A stretch of DNA of 64,000 nt from Candidatus Cryptobacteroides excrementipullorum. Lineage in GTDB: Bacteria > Bacteroidota > Bacteroidia > Bacteroidales > UBA932. Shown here one piece after another: positions 43,161 through 51,439 of the stretch. The notes below the pieces were generated by a model. It was given only the letters and a program-made list of their open reading frames with translations. It searched no databases and was not told the DNA's origin. The stretch spans positions 1-64,000 of the forward strand of contig JADILZ010000079.1 of NCBI GenBank assembly GCA_017695065.1, given 5' to 3'. A program made the translations under genes and the position numbers. Numbering within the stretch: position 1 is the stretch's first letter; each line of letters starts with the position of its first letter.

Positions 43161-44291
43161 TTAAAGCCTTGTCATGACCCTTTTTACTGTCTCGTTCTTC
43201 CATGCCTTGAAGTCTCCGGCGATGATGTGCATGCGTGCCTGACGGACGAGGTCGAGGTAGAAGGCGAGGTTGTGCTCGCTGGCAATCTGCCCTGCAAATA
43301 TTTCACCGGCGATGAAAAGATGCCTCAGGTATGCCTTGCTGTATGTCCTGTCCACGAACGATGTCCCGTCGGGATCGAGGGGGGAGAAGTCGTCAGCCCA
43401 TTTCCTGTTTCTCATGTTCATAATGCCGTTCCATGTGAATATCATGCCGTTACGCCCGTTTCTGGTAGGCATCACGCAGTCGAACATGTCCACACCTCTT
43501 GCTATGCCTTCGAGGATGTTGGCGGGCGTTCCCACACCCATAAGGTATCTTGGCCTGTCATCCGGAAGGATAGGACAGACTACCTCGAGCATTTCGTACA
43601 TCTTCTCAGTGGGTTCACCTACTGCCAGCCCTCCGATGGCATATCCTTCCCGGTCGAATCTGGCTGCATGCTCCACAGCCGCCCTTCTCAGGTCCGGATA
43701 TACGCAGCCCTGGATAATAGGGAAAAATGCCTGCCTGTAGCCGTAAAGCGGCTCTGTCTCGTCGAAGCGTTTTATGCACCGTTCAAGCCACGACTGGGTG
43801 AGTGACAATGACTTCTTTGCGTATTCATAGGAGGCGTCACCAGGGGTGCACTCATCCAGGGCCATTACGATGTCTGCCCCTATGGTACGCTGGGTGTCCA
43901 CGTTGTTTTCCGGCGTGAATGTATGCTTGGACCCGTCGATGTGCGACGAGAATGTACATCCGTCCGGGGTGAGTTTCCTTATCGGGGATAGCGAGAATAC
44001 CTGGAATCCGCCGCTGTCGGTGAGTATAGGCCTGTCCCATGAAATGAACTTGTGCAGGCCGCCGGCCGCACGCAGCACGTCGAGGCCAGGCCTGAGATAG
44101 AGGTGGTATGTGTTCCCGAGAATGATCTCTGCCTTTATGTCTTCTTTCAGATCCCGGTGGTATATGCCCTTGACCGATCCCACAGTGCCTACTGGCATGA
44201 AAATGGGGGTCTGTATCTGTCCGTGCTCTGTGGTGATGACACCGCATCTTGCGCCGGATTGAGGATCTGTCGCTGTCTTGACGAATTCCAT
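43161..44291 (-). CDS. tgt: Queuine/preQ1 tRNA-guanine transglycosylase
   Basis: A 376-residue TIM-barrel enzyme exchanging the wobble guanine of GUN tRNAs for preQ1 or queuine. Seen are the catalytic Asp region LTDSGGFQVFSL, DECTPGD, GGLAVGEP, and the second Asp in FDCVMPTRNGRNG. The C-terminal zinc site normally reads C-x-C-x2-C before YSKAYLxHL. Here it reads DPDGTSFVDRTYSKAYLRHL, so all three cysteines are absent although the later His (SEHNLAFYL) remains. I believe other Bacteroidetes homologues share this. It precedes an lptF/G-type gene and functionally pairs with queH. Confidence 0.94.
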   Translation of the reverse strand: MEFVKTATDPQSGARCGVITTEHGQIQTPIFMPVGTVGSVKGIYHRDLKEDIKAEIILGNTYHLYLRPGLDVLRAAGGLHKFISWDRPILTDSGGFQVFSLSPIRKLTPDGCTFSSHIDGSKHTFTPENNVDTQRTIGADIVMALDECTPGDASYEYAKKSLSLTQSWLERCIKRFDETEPLYGYRQAFFPIIQGCVYPDLRRAAVEHAARFDREGYAIGGLAVGEPTEKMYEMLEVVCPILPDDRPRYLMGVGTPANILEGIARGVDMFDCVMPTRNGRNGMIFTWNGIMNMRNRKWADDFSPLDPDGTSFVDRTYSKAYLRHLFIAGEIFAGQIASEHNLAFYLDLVRQARMHIIAGDFKAWKNETVKRVMTRL

Positions 44292-44436
44292 CTATTTGTA
44301 CAATACGGTTTTCAGGCTCCAAAGATAGTATGAAAAGATGAGAATAGAAAAAATATGATGTCAGGATGGGATACGGGGTGTGGTGCCGTACAATGCAAAA
44401 CCATTCGCAAACCTGCCGGCTTTTGTGGCTGGTCCA

Positions 44437-44468
44437 TTTGCATTGCTCTCGGCTTCTTTGTATATTTG
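44437..44468 (+). promoter_or_regulatory. Bacteroidetes-type promoter for ftsY
   Basis: TTTG (44437-44440), 20 bases, TATATTTG (44461-44468), 24 bp before the ATG. On the other strand CAAAGATA (44320-44327) gives a -7 box TATCTTTG for tgt without a clear -33 box. Confidence 0.8.
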
Positions 44469-44492
44469 CCAGATTTAAAACGATATAGCATT

Positions 44493-45425
44493 ATGGGTAT
44501 ATTTGATAAAGGGGTCCAGAAGACCAAGAGGAGTTTTTTCGAGAAACTCTCCAGGGCCATTGTCGGGAAGTCGAAGGTGGATGACGACCTGCTTGATGCC
44601 ATAGAGGAGGCCCTTGTCGCTTCTGACATGGGAGTTGACACTACTCTCAAGGTCATAGACAGCCTTGAAGAGCGTGTGCATAGGGACAAGTATGTGTCGC
44701 TCGAGGAACTGACCGGGATGCTCCGGGATGAAATCGGCAGGCTGCTTGATATTTCCGTGGACAAGGACGAGACGGTGAAGCCTTTCGACTTTTCAAAGAA
44801 ACCCTATGTAATAATGGTGGTTGGTGTGAACGGTGTCGGGAAGACCACCACTATAGGCAAGCTTGCTTCGATGCTTAAGGCCAGTGGCAAGAAGGTGGTG
44901 CTCGGTGCCGCTGACACCTTCAGGGCGGCCGCGGTGGACCAGCTGACAATCTGGGCAGAGCGTACAGGCGTGGATATCGTGAAGCAGGCCATGGGTTCGG
45001 ACCCTGCATCAGTGGCGTATGATACTGTGAAATCCGCTGTGGCCAAAGGGGCGGATGTCGTGCTGGTCGACACCGCAGGCAGGCTCCACAACAGGATTGA
45101 CCTCATGAACGAGCTCACCAAGATACGTAACGTGATGCGGAAGGTGATTCCCGATGCCCCTCATGAGGTGCTGCTTGTCCTTGACGCATCCACAGGCCAG
45201 AACGCTTTCCAGCAGGCCAAGGAGTTCTCACGTGCGACAGATATAACGGCCCTTGCAGTCACCAAACTCGACGGCACAGCCAAGGGCGGGGTTGTTATCG
45301 GCATCGTGGACCAGTTCAAGGTGCCTGTGAAATTCATAGGCATAGGCGAGGGGGCAGATGACCTTAAAGTCTTCGACAAGAAGGAGTTTGTCGATTCCCT
45401 CTTCTCTACAGAGGATTTCCGTTGA
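44493..45425 (+). CDS. ftsY: Signal recognition particle receptor FtsY
   Basis: A 310-residue SRP GTPase that docks ribosome-SRP complexes at the membrane. The N domain (about 1-90) is followed by the G domain: GVNGVGKTTTIGKL (P loop), DTFRAAAVDQL, VDTAGRLHN, TKLDGTAKGG and GIGEGADDLKVF. It lacks the long acidic A domain, as is usual in this phylum. The ATG at 44493 gives the common MGIFDK start. The frame extends to 44355 but that part contains the promoter. Confidence 0.96.
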   Translation: MGIFDKGVQKTKRSFFEKLSRAIVGKSKVDDDLLDAIEEALVASDMGVDTTLKVIDSLEERVHRDKYVSLEELTGMLRDEIGRLLDISVDKDETVKPFDFSKKPYVIMVVGVNGVGKTTTIGKLASMLKASGKKVVLGAADTFRAAAVDQLTIWAERTGVDIVKQAMGSDPASVAYDTVKSAVAKGADVVLVDTAGRLHNRIDLMNELTKIRNVMRKVIPDAPHEVLLVLDASTGQNAFQQAKEFSRATDITALAVTKLDGTAKGGVVIGIVDQFKVPVKFIGIGEGADDLKVFDKKEFVDSLFSTEDFR

Positions 45426-45448
45426 TCGGAGTTCCGGACGGTAAGGCC

Positions 45449-45503
45449 GCAGTGGTGTGCCGGGCACGGCGCCTGGTGCACCACTGCATCAGGTGAACCA
45501 GGC
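45449..45503 (+). terminator. Overlapping alternative hairpins after ftsY
   Basis: GCAGTGGTG (45449-45457) pairs with CACCACTGC (45479-45487). GCCTGGT (45471-45477) pairs with ACCAGGC (45497-45503). The two stems cannot form together. There is no strong T run. It most simply ends the ftsY transcript before the pheT promoter (-7 box TATCTTTG at 45543-45550, no clear -33). Confidence 0.5.
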
Positions 45504-45542
45504 AAACCGTCTTCAAAAATGGGAAACTTTCATAAAAAATCC

Positions 45543-45550
45543 TATCTTTG
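45543..45550 (+). promoter_or_regulatory. -7 promoter box for pheT
   Basis: TATCTTTG matches the Bacteroidetes -7 consensus exactly, 74 bp before the pheT ATG. No TTTG is found 19-21 bases upstream. Confidence 0.5.
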
Positions 45551-45624
45551 CAGATTGGCAGACGATGGTCTGTGACGGGGCGCTCCGTTGCGTTCCGGAA
45601 TATCAGAAGAAAATATATCAGTAT

Positions 45625-48114
45625 ATGAAGATTTCGTACAATTGGCTCAAGGACTATATCAAGTGTGACCTTACAGCCGGCCAGGTGGCCGAAGCCCTGA
45701 CATCCATAGGACTCGAGGTCGATTCATTGGAACAGGTGGAGGAGATTCCCGGAGGTCTTGCCGGGGTGATAGTCGCAGAGGTGGTCGAGTGCTATGACCA
45801 TCCGGATTCCGACCATCTACATGTGACCATGCTCAATACCGGCGCTCCCGGTCTCCTGCAGGTCGTATGCGGCGCGCCGAATGTGGCCGCCGGCCAGAAG
45901 GTCCTGCTCGCCACCATCGGCACCAGGCTCGGCGAGGACTTCAAGATAAAGAAGTCGAAGATAAGGGGAGTGGAGTCAAACGGCATGATATGCGCAGAGG
46001 ACGAGCTCGGGATCGGCACTTCTCATGACGGCATCATGGTCCTGGACCCGTCTGCAGTCCCGGGGACGCCGGCAAAGGACTATCTTCACCTCGCAACGGA
46101 CTTCCTCATAGAAATAGGCCTGACAGCCAACAGGGTCGATGCTGCCTCACATATCGGTGTCGCCCGCGACCTGTATGCCTATCTGAAACTGAACGGCATA
46201 CCTTGCCGTCTTGAAATACCGGACGTTTCCTCTTTCTCTGAAGGTCCGGAGGGCGTGTGCACATCGCCTGACAGTATTGACGGGGCCATCCCCGTAGAGG
46301 TACTCGCATCTGACGGAGCTCCGAGATATGCAGGTATAACCATCAGGGATGTCAAGGTCGGCCCGTCTCCGGAATGGATGCAGAAGAAGCTGCTCTCCAT
46401 AGGACTCAGACCGATTAACAATGTAGTGGATATCACCAATTTCGTTCAGATGGAGACAGGGCATCCGCTCCATGCTTTCGATGCCTCATGTATCCTCGGC
46501 CACAAGGTAGTGGTACGCAGGGCGGAGGAAGGCGAGAAGTTCGTCACTCTTGACGGGGTGGAAAGGTCGCTTTCTTCGGAAGACCTGGTGATAGCCAATA
46601 CGTGTAAGGCAATGTGCCTTGCGGGAGTCTTCGGTGGAGAGGAGTCAGGAGTCACGGATTCCACTACGGACGTGTTCCTCGAAAGCGCGTATTTCAACCC
46701 GGTATCCATCAGGAAGACATCCAAGAGACACGGGCTTAAGACCGACGCATCCTTCCGCAATGAAAGGGGAGCTGATCCTTTGGTCATAGGATATGCGGCC
46801 AGAAGGGCGGCCCTTCTCATTGAAGAGCTTGCAGGGGGCAAGGCAGTGGGCAAGGTCCAGGAATTCTACCCTGTGAAGATCGAGAAGAAAGTGGTTGACC
46901 TTGACTATGACAGGATAGAATCTTTCATAGGCAAGAAAATCGGTCATGACACCATAGAAAAGATACTTGAATACCTCTCATACGATTTCATTGAACGGAG
47001 GACAGCATCTGACGGTACCCCTTCTGGAGCAAAGGTGGCAGTGCCGTCATACATGGTGGATGTTTACAGGGAGTGCGATGTGGTGGAGGAGATCCTGAGG
47101 ATATATGGATACAACAATATCGAGCTTCCTTCCGGAGTCCGCATGTCAGTGAACGCTTCATCCAGGCCGGAGCCGGAGGCCGTCAGGAATTCCGTTTCCG
47201 ATTTCCTTGCCGCCAACGGGTTTGTGGAGACGATGAACAACTCCCTGACAAAGGAGGACTACTACAGGAATCTTGTAACATTCCCTGCGGAAAGGTGTGT
47301 CAGGATCGTCAATCCTCTCAGTTCCGACCTTAATGTGATGAGGCAGACACTCCTGCTGAACGGGCTGGAGGTAATCGCATACAATATCAACAGGCAGACG
47401 AACTCCATGAGGATATTCGAATACGGCTCTGTATATGCCCTGAAGGAAGGACAGGACCCTTCAGTCCTGTCTTCTTATGATGAGAAGACCGCATATTCGA
47501 TGTTCATTACCGGACCGGGGGAGAAGTCATGGTGTGCAGAGCCTGACAAGGGAAGCTATTTCCAGTTGAAAGGCTATCTCGAACTCCTGCTCAGACGTTT
47601 CGGGACAGACATTTATTCGCTCGAGTACGGCGCGGCCCCTTCAGACCTGTTCTCGGAGGGTGTCGTGTACAGGCTTCCGGGGACAGGGCAGCAGCTTGCC
47701 GTAATGGGCACTGTGTCGTCTTCCCTTCTGAAGCAGTTCGGCATCAGGCAGCCTGTGTTTGCGGCCGAGATCAGCTGGCCTGCCTTCTTCGAGCTTGTGA
47801 AGAGAGACAGGATAAAATACAGCGAACTCCCTAAATTCCCGGAGGTGCGCCGTGACCTGGCTTTGCTCCTTGACGAGGGTGTGGAATATGCCCAGCTCCG
47901 CAAGGCTGCCTTCAAGGCTGCGAAGAAGCTGCTCAGGCATGTGGATCTGTTCGATGTTTACAGGGGGGACAAGATACCTCAGGGAAAGAAACAATATGCC
48001 CTGTCATTCATTCTGCAGGATCCGGACAAGACCCTCACAGACAGCGAGGTGGAGAAGATAATGTCAAAGCTCCTCTCAGTATTTTCCAATGATTTCGGAG
48101 CCGCATTAAGGTAG
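45625..48114 (+). CDS. pheT: Phenylalanyl-tRNA synthetase beta subunit
   Basis: An 829-residue subunit of the alpha2-beta2 enzyme charging tRNA-Phe. In order: N-terminal MKISYNWLKDYIKCDLTAGQ, EMAP/tRNA-binding OB domain about 40-155 (HPDSDHLHVTMLNTG, then GVESNGMICAEDELGI), B3/B4 editing domain about 215-395 (NFVQMETGHPLHAFDA), B5 domain about 410-480, core, and the C-terminal FDX-ACB domain (FPEVRRDLALLLDEGVEYAQ) ending near 829. The start at 45625 is the family N-terminus. pheS is not in the window. A DUF4296 lipoprotein gene starts 6 bp after it. Confidence 0.96.
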   Translation: MKISYNWLKDYIKCDLTAGQVAEALTSIGLEVDSLEQVEEIPGGLAGVIVAEVVECYDHPDSDHLHVTMLNTGAPGLLQVVCGAPNVAAGQKVLLATIGTRLGEDFKIKKSKIRGVESNGMICAEDELGIGTSHDGIMVLDPSAVPGTPAKDYLHLATDFLIEIGLTANRVDAASHIGVARDLYAYLKLNGIPCRLEIPDVSSFSEGPEGVCTSPDSIDGAIPVEVLASDGAPRYAGITIRDVKVGPSPEWMQKKLLSIGLRPINNVVDITNFVQMETGHPLHAFDASCILGHKVVVRRAEEGEKFVTLDGVERSLSSEDLVIANTCKAMCLAGVFGGEESGVTDSTTDVFLESAYFNPVSIRKTSKRHGLKTDASFRNERGADPLVIGYAARRAALLIEELAGGKAVGKVQEFYPVKIEKKVVDLDYDRIESFIGKKIGHDTIEKILEYLSYDFIERRTASDGTPSGAKVAVPSYMVDVYRECDVVEEILRIYGYNNIELPSGVRMSVNASSRPEPEAVRNSVSDFLAANGFVETMNNSLTKEDYYRNLVTFPAERCVRIVNPLSSDLNVMRQTLLLNGLEVIAYNINRQTNSMRIFEYGSVYALKEGQDPSVLSSYDEKTAYSMFITGPGEKSWCAEPDKGSYFQLKGYLELLLRRFGTDIYSLEYGAAPSDLFSEGVVYRLPGTGQQLAVMGTVSSSLLKQFGIRQPVFAAEISWPAFFELVKRDRIKYSELPKFPEVRRDLALLLDEGVEYAQLRKAAFKAAKKLLRHVDLFDVYRGDKIPQGKKQYALSFILQDPDKTLTDSEVEKIMSKLLSVFSNDFGAALR

Positions 48115-48120
48115 TCCCGT

Positions 48121-48885
48121 ATGAGTTTCTCTCCCATCAGGATCCTGATTGTGGCGGCAGCCGTGGCTTCCCTGGTCTCTTGCGGGAAAAAGGGGAAGGT
48201 AATATCCCGTGGGGATATGGCGGAGATATATGCCGAGATGTTCGTGATGGACCAGAGGATAGCGGATGACAGGGAAGCTCGTGGCATGGCTGACACCACC
48301 CTTGTTTACGAGCCCATTTTCCGCAAGTACGGCTATACTTCTGACGATTACCGAAACAGCATGGCCTATTATATCAAGGATCCGGACCGGTATGCAAGGA
48401 TACTCAGGGAGTCCACGGTGATACTTGAGGACAAGCTCAAGGAACTCAGAGCAGAAAAGGCCCGTCTCGAGTCCATTTCGGAGGGAAGGAAGGCTTCGGC
48501 TATGTATCTTCCTGACAGGATATTCTTCCTTTGCGGACTGGCCAACAAGGACCTGCTTACGGCCGACAGCCTCTCGTTCTATATAGACTCCACCGGATGC
48601 GGCTCGTACATGTTCGATGTGCAGAAAGGTTATGATACTGTCTATGTGGGACCGCAGCTTAAGGTGGCAGCAGATTCCTCTGCAGTTGATACCTCAGCGG
48701 TGTCCGCCGTCGTGGAGACGGAGGAGGAGACCCTTGAGCATGTGCGGAAAGCAGTACCTGCCGGATCTGGAATCCTGCATGAGGCAGCCAGGCCTGCAGG
48801 GGAGCAGACCGTGAAAAGCACGGAGCTCAGTCGCGGACAGGCGCTGAAGACCAGGAAGGTCAGGGCGGCTGACTCTGGTCGCTAA
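48121..48885 (+). CDS. DUF4296 lipoprotein
   Basis: A 254-residue predicted lipoprotein (signal to lipobox LVSC). The DUF4296-type helical domain covers about 28-120 (ISRGDMAEIYAEMFVMDQRI, YEPIFRKYGYTSDDYRNSMA). A less conserved C-terminal tail follows, rich in A, E and V. The role is unknown. Members are small envelope lipoproteins confined to Bacteroidetes. It is co-transcribed with pheT (6-bp gap). Confidence 0.78.
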   Translation: MSFSPIRILIVAAAVASLVSCGKKGKVISRGDMAEIYAEMFVMDQRIADDREARGMADTTLVYEPIFRKYGYTSDDYRNSMAYYIKDPDRYARILRESTVILEDKLKELRAEKARLESISEGRKASAMYLPDRIFFLCGLANKDLLTADSLSFYIDSTGCGSYMFDVQKGYDTVYVGPQLKVAADSSAVDTSAVSAVVETEEETLEHVRKAVPAGSGILHEAARPAGEQTVKSTELSRGQALKTRKVRAADSGR

Positions 48886-48892
48886 AGATAAT

Positions 48893-48945
48893 ATGTTGAT
48901 TATTAGAATAATACGATTATATTAATTCCTCGAACTGACATTAGA
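48893..48945 (+). repeat. Solo tail of the hairpin-mosaic repeat (copy 5)
   Basis: The AT-rich stretch and CTCGAACTGACATTAGATAA align with the last 55 bases of copy 2 (AT segment plus tail motif, two or three substitutions in the motif). No hairpins precede it. It fills the whole gap before the amidohydrolase gene, whose ATG follows directly. Confidence 0.65.
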
Positions 48946-48947
48946 TA

Positions 48948-50135
48948 ATGAAGCGGATAGCAGCAAGGTATGTATATGCTCTGGACTCTTTCGAGCCGAT
49001 GAAAGACGGTTTTGTCGAATATTCCGATGACGGCGAGATTCTCTCAACAGGCATATCTCCGGATCCTGAGAAGGAGGATGTATATCTGGACGGGATAATT
49101 GTACCTGGTTTTGTCAATGCGCATTGCCACATAGAGCTTTCGCATCTGCAAGGCAAGTTCGCGAAAAAGACGGGGATGGCTGGTTTCATAGACCAGATTA
49201 ATGCGCTTAGGGACAGTTCTGACAGGGATTCCCGCATGGCCTGCGTCAGAAAGTGGATGGATATACTCTGGAAACAGGGTGTATCTGCCATGTGTGACAT
49301 AAGCAACGGTGATGAAAGTTTTGCCGCCAAGTCTGCATCCCCCCTCTATACCAGGACTTTTCTTGAGGTGTTCGGCTCGGAGCCGCAGGACTGCGGCAGC
49401 GTAATGGCATCTGTGCGGGGCCTGCAGAAGGAGGCCGGGAAATACGGCCTTGATGCCGCTCCTACGCCTCATTCATGTTATACTACAAGCCCTCAGCTTC
49501 TTACCGCATCTTCTGCAGATGCCCTGGAATCAGGGTTCCTGTCATACCATTCACAGGAAAGTCCGGAAGAGGAGCAGATGATAATCTCCGGAAGCGGCGC
49601 ACTTTACGAAAACAGGAAAAGACTCGGCATGAGTACGCCTCCGGTGACCGGGAAACCGTCACTCATGTATTTCATCGACAGGCTTGAGGCTGTCCATCCT
49701 GCCCCTTTTGAAGAGCACATCCTACTGGTCCATGAGGTATGTCTTACGGAAGAAGCCGCCGATGCAGTTGCCTCGGTGATGCGTAATGCCTATATTGCCC
49801 TTTGTCCGTTGTCCAACATCTTTATCCATGATGTCCTTCCTCCGGTGTACCTCATGCGCAGGAAAGGCATGAGGCTGACGGTAGGTACTGATTCCCTGTC
49901 CAGCAACGACACTCTCGACATGGTCAGGGAACTCCATTGTCTCCAGACGGCTTTCCCGGATATAAGTCTCGGCGAGATGCTGTCATGGGCCTGCCTCGGT
50001 GGCGCGTCTTTTCTCGGGAAGGAGTCGGTGCTCGGGTCAATTCTTCCCGGGAAGAGACCGGGGCTCGTGCTTGTGCGGAATACGGATGCGGAAGGTCGCC
50101 TTACCAGGGACAGTTTCTCCGAAAGGATAATATAA
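48948..50135 (+). CDS. Amidohydrolase family protein (cytosine/adenosine-deaminase-like)
   Basis: A 395-residue metal-dependent hydrolase. The metal His pair is in NAHCHIELSHL. TPHSCYTTSPQLL and YHSQESPEEEQM give the third His region, LLVHEVCLTEEAA the next, and TVGTDSLSSNDTLD the metal Asp. An N-terminal composite beta domain brackets the barrel. It belongs with the Mtad/TrzA-type deaminases acting on purine-like or thio-nucleoside substrates, but the substrate cannot be assigned. The start directly abuts a repeat tail. Confidence 0.87.
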   Translation: MKRIAARYVYALDSFEPMKDGFVEYSDDGEILSTGISPDPEKEDVYLDGIIVPGFVNAHCHIELSHLQGKFAKKTGMAGFIDQINALRDSSDRDSRMACVRKWMDILWKQGVSAMCDISNGDESFAAKSASPLYTRTFLEVFGSEPQDCGSVMASVRGLQKEAGKYGLDAAPTPHSCYTTSPQLLTASSADALESGFLSYHSQESPEEEQMIISGSGALYENRKRLGMSTPPVTGKPSLMYFIDRLEAVHPAPFEEHILLVHEVCLTEEAADAVASVMRNAYIALCPLSNIFIHDVLPPVYLMRRKGMRLTVGTDSLSSNDTLDMVRELHCLQTAFPDISLGEMLSWACLGGASFLGKESVLGSILPGKRPGLVLVRNTDAEGRLTRDSFSERII

Positions 50136-50158
50136 CGTTGATTGTAAACAAAGCAACA

Positions 50159-50192
50159 ATGGGCTGTCACCGAGAGGTGACTGGGGGTGGAC
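50159..50192 (+). repeat. Partial hairpin-mosaic repeat (copy 6)
   Basis: TGGGCTGTCACC-gaga-GGTGACTGGGGGTGGAC is copy 2 bases 12869-12900 with only the hairpin loop and a base or two altered. It lies 25 bp before the radical SAM gene, in the same orientation. Confidence 0.85.
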
Positions 50193-50216
50193 AAAAAATG
50201 TTGAATACTTTAGACA

Positions 50217-50975
50217 ATGCTCAGATTTTCAGATATTGTTTTCGGGCCCGTACACAGCAGGCGTCTCGGTTCCTCTCTCGGGGTGAACCTTCTTCCGAGG
50301 GATGGCAAACTCTGCAATTTCGACTGCATATACTGTGAATGTGGATGGAACAGGGACGGCCGTTCTGGAGGCGGTATGCCTGACGTCTCAATGGTCAGGG
50401 CGGCCATGGAAGACCGTTTCAAGACTCTTGCATCAGAAGGTGTCAAAGTGGACTCGGTAACTTTCTCAGGCAATGGAGAGCCGACTCTCAACCCGGATTT
50501 CCCTGCCATAATAGATGCAACTGTCGAGCTGAGGGACAGATATTTGCCTGGGGCGGTCATTTCGGTGCTGTCCAATGCCACTACGGCATACCGTCCCGAG
50601 GTGGTTGAAGCCCTTATGAAAACAGACAACCCGATACTCAAGATTGATGCTCCGGACGACTCGGGCGCCTTAAGGATAAACAGGCCGTATCCAGGATATC
50701 ATGTGGCCGAGACGGTCAGAAGCCTCGGGAGGTTCAACGGGAACTTCATCCTGCAGACCATGTTCCTCCGCGGAGACGGTTGCGACCCTGCTGACCCGGC
50801 ATGGATATCAGGGTGGATGGAGATTGTCAGACAGCTACATCCAAGGGAGGTGATGGTCTATACTATAGACAGGGAGACTCCTGAGAAAGGACTGGAGAAA
50901 CTCACTGTGGAAGAAATGACAGAGCTTGTAAAGCCTCTGATTGACAGTGGATTCAATATACAGATAAGGGGATAG
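50217..50975 (+). CDS. Radical SAM protein
   Basis: A 252-residue radical-SAM enzyme. The cluster motif CNFDCIYC (C-x3-C-x2-C) is near residue 33, preceded by the family block FGPVHSRRLGSSLGVNLLP, and FSGNGEPTLNPDF follows (SAM-binding Gly motif). It matches the COG0731-like group related to wybutosine-synthesis enzymes. The bacterial function is not established. It is the first gene of a tight run with dtd (4-bp gap) and deoC (4-bp gap). Confidence 0.9.
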   Translation: MLRFSDIVFGPVHSRRLGSSLGVNLLPRDGKLCNFDCIYCECGWNRDGRSGGGMPDVSMVRAAMEDRFKTLASEGVKVDSVTFSGNGEPTLNPDFPAIIDATVELRDRYLPGAVISVLSNATTAYRPEVVEALMKTDNPILKIDAPDDSGALRINRPYPGYHVAETVRSLGRFNGNFILQTMFLRGDGCDPADPAWISGWMEIVRQLHPREVMVYTIDRETPEKGLEKLTVEEMTELVKPLIDSGFNIQIRG

Positions 50976-50979
50976 GGCC

Positions 50980-51435
50980 ATGAGAGTTGTTATCCAGAGA
51001 GTGAAAAACGCCAGGGTGGACATACCTGATACCGGGTACAGCGCCTCCATAGGCAACGGCCTTCTGGTCCTTGCGGCATTCGTCGATGACGATACAGATG
51101 CCGCGCTTGACTGGATGGCGAGGAAAATATCCTCATTACGGATCTTCGATGATGCAAACGGGGTCATGAACCTTTCCGTCAGGGATACAGGCGGAGAAGT
51201 CCTGGTTGTCAGCCAGTTCACTCTTTATGCCTCCACTGCCAGGGGCAACCGTCCGTCATATCTCAAGGCGGCGAAGCCTGATGTCGCCGTGCCGCTTTAC
51301 GAGAGGTTCTGCTCCATGCTGGAGGCATGTGTCGGGAAGGAGATAGGGAGGGGAGTGTTCGGTGCAGACATGAAGGTATCCCTCCTGAACGACGGACCGG
51401 TGACGATTATAATTGATTCACAGATAAAAGAATGA
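50980..51435 (+). CDS. dtd: D-aminoacyl-tRNA deacylase
   Basis: A 151-residue homodimeric proofreading enzyme that frees tRNA from wrongly attached D-amino acids or glycine. Family motifs are MRVVIQRVKNARV, VVSQFTLYAST (SQFTL, catalytic region) and NDGPVTIIIDS, which holds the Gly-cisPro pair. Length is exact for the family. It is translationally close to its neighbours on both sides. Confidence 0.96.
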   Translation: MRVVIQRVKNARVDIPDTGYSASIGNGLLVLAAFVDDDTDAALDWMARKISSLRIFDDANGVMNLSVRDTGGEVLVVSQFTLYASTARGNRPSYLKAAKPDVAVPLYERFCSMLEACVGKEIGRGVFGADMKVSLLNDGPVTIIIDSQIKE

Positions 51436-51439
51436 TATT

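Noticed and set aside
45551..45624. Phe-rich leader peptide controlling pheT
   Set aside because: The roughly 70-base leader has no short frame rich in Phe codons and no terminator/antiterminator pair after the -7 box.
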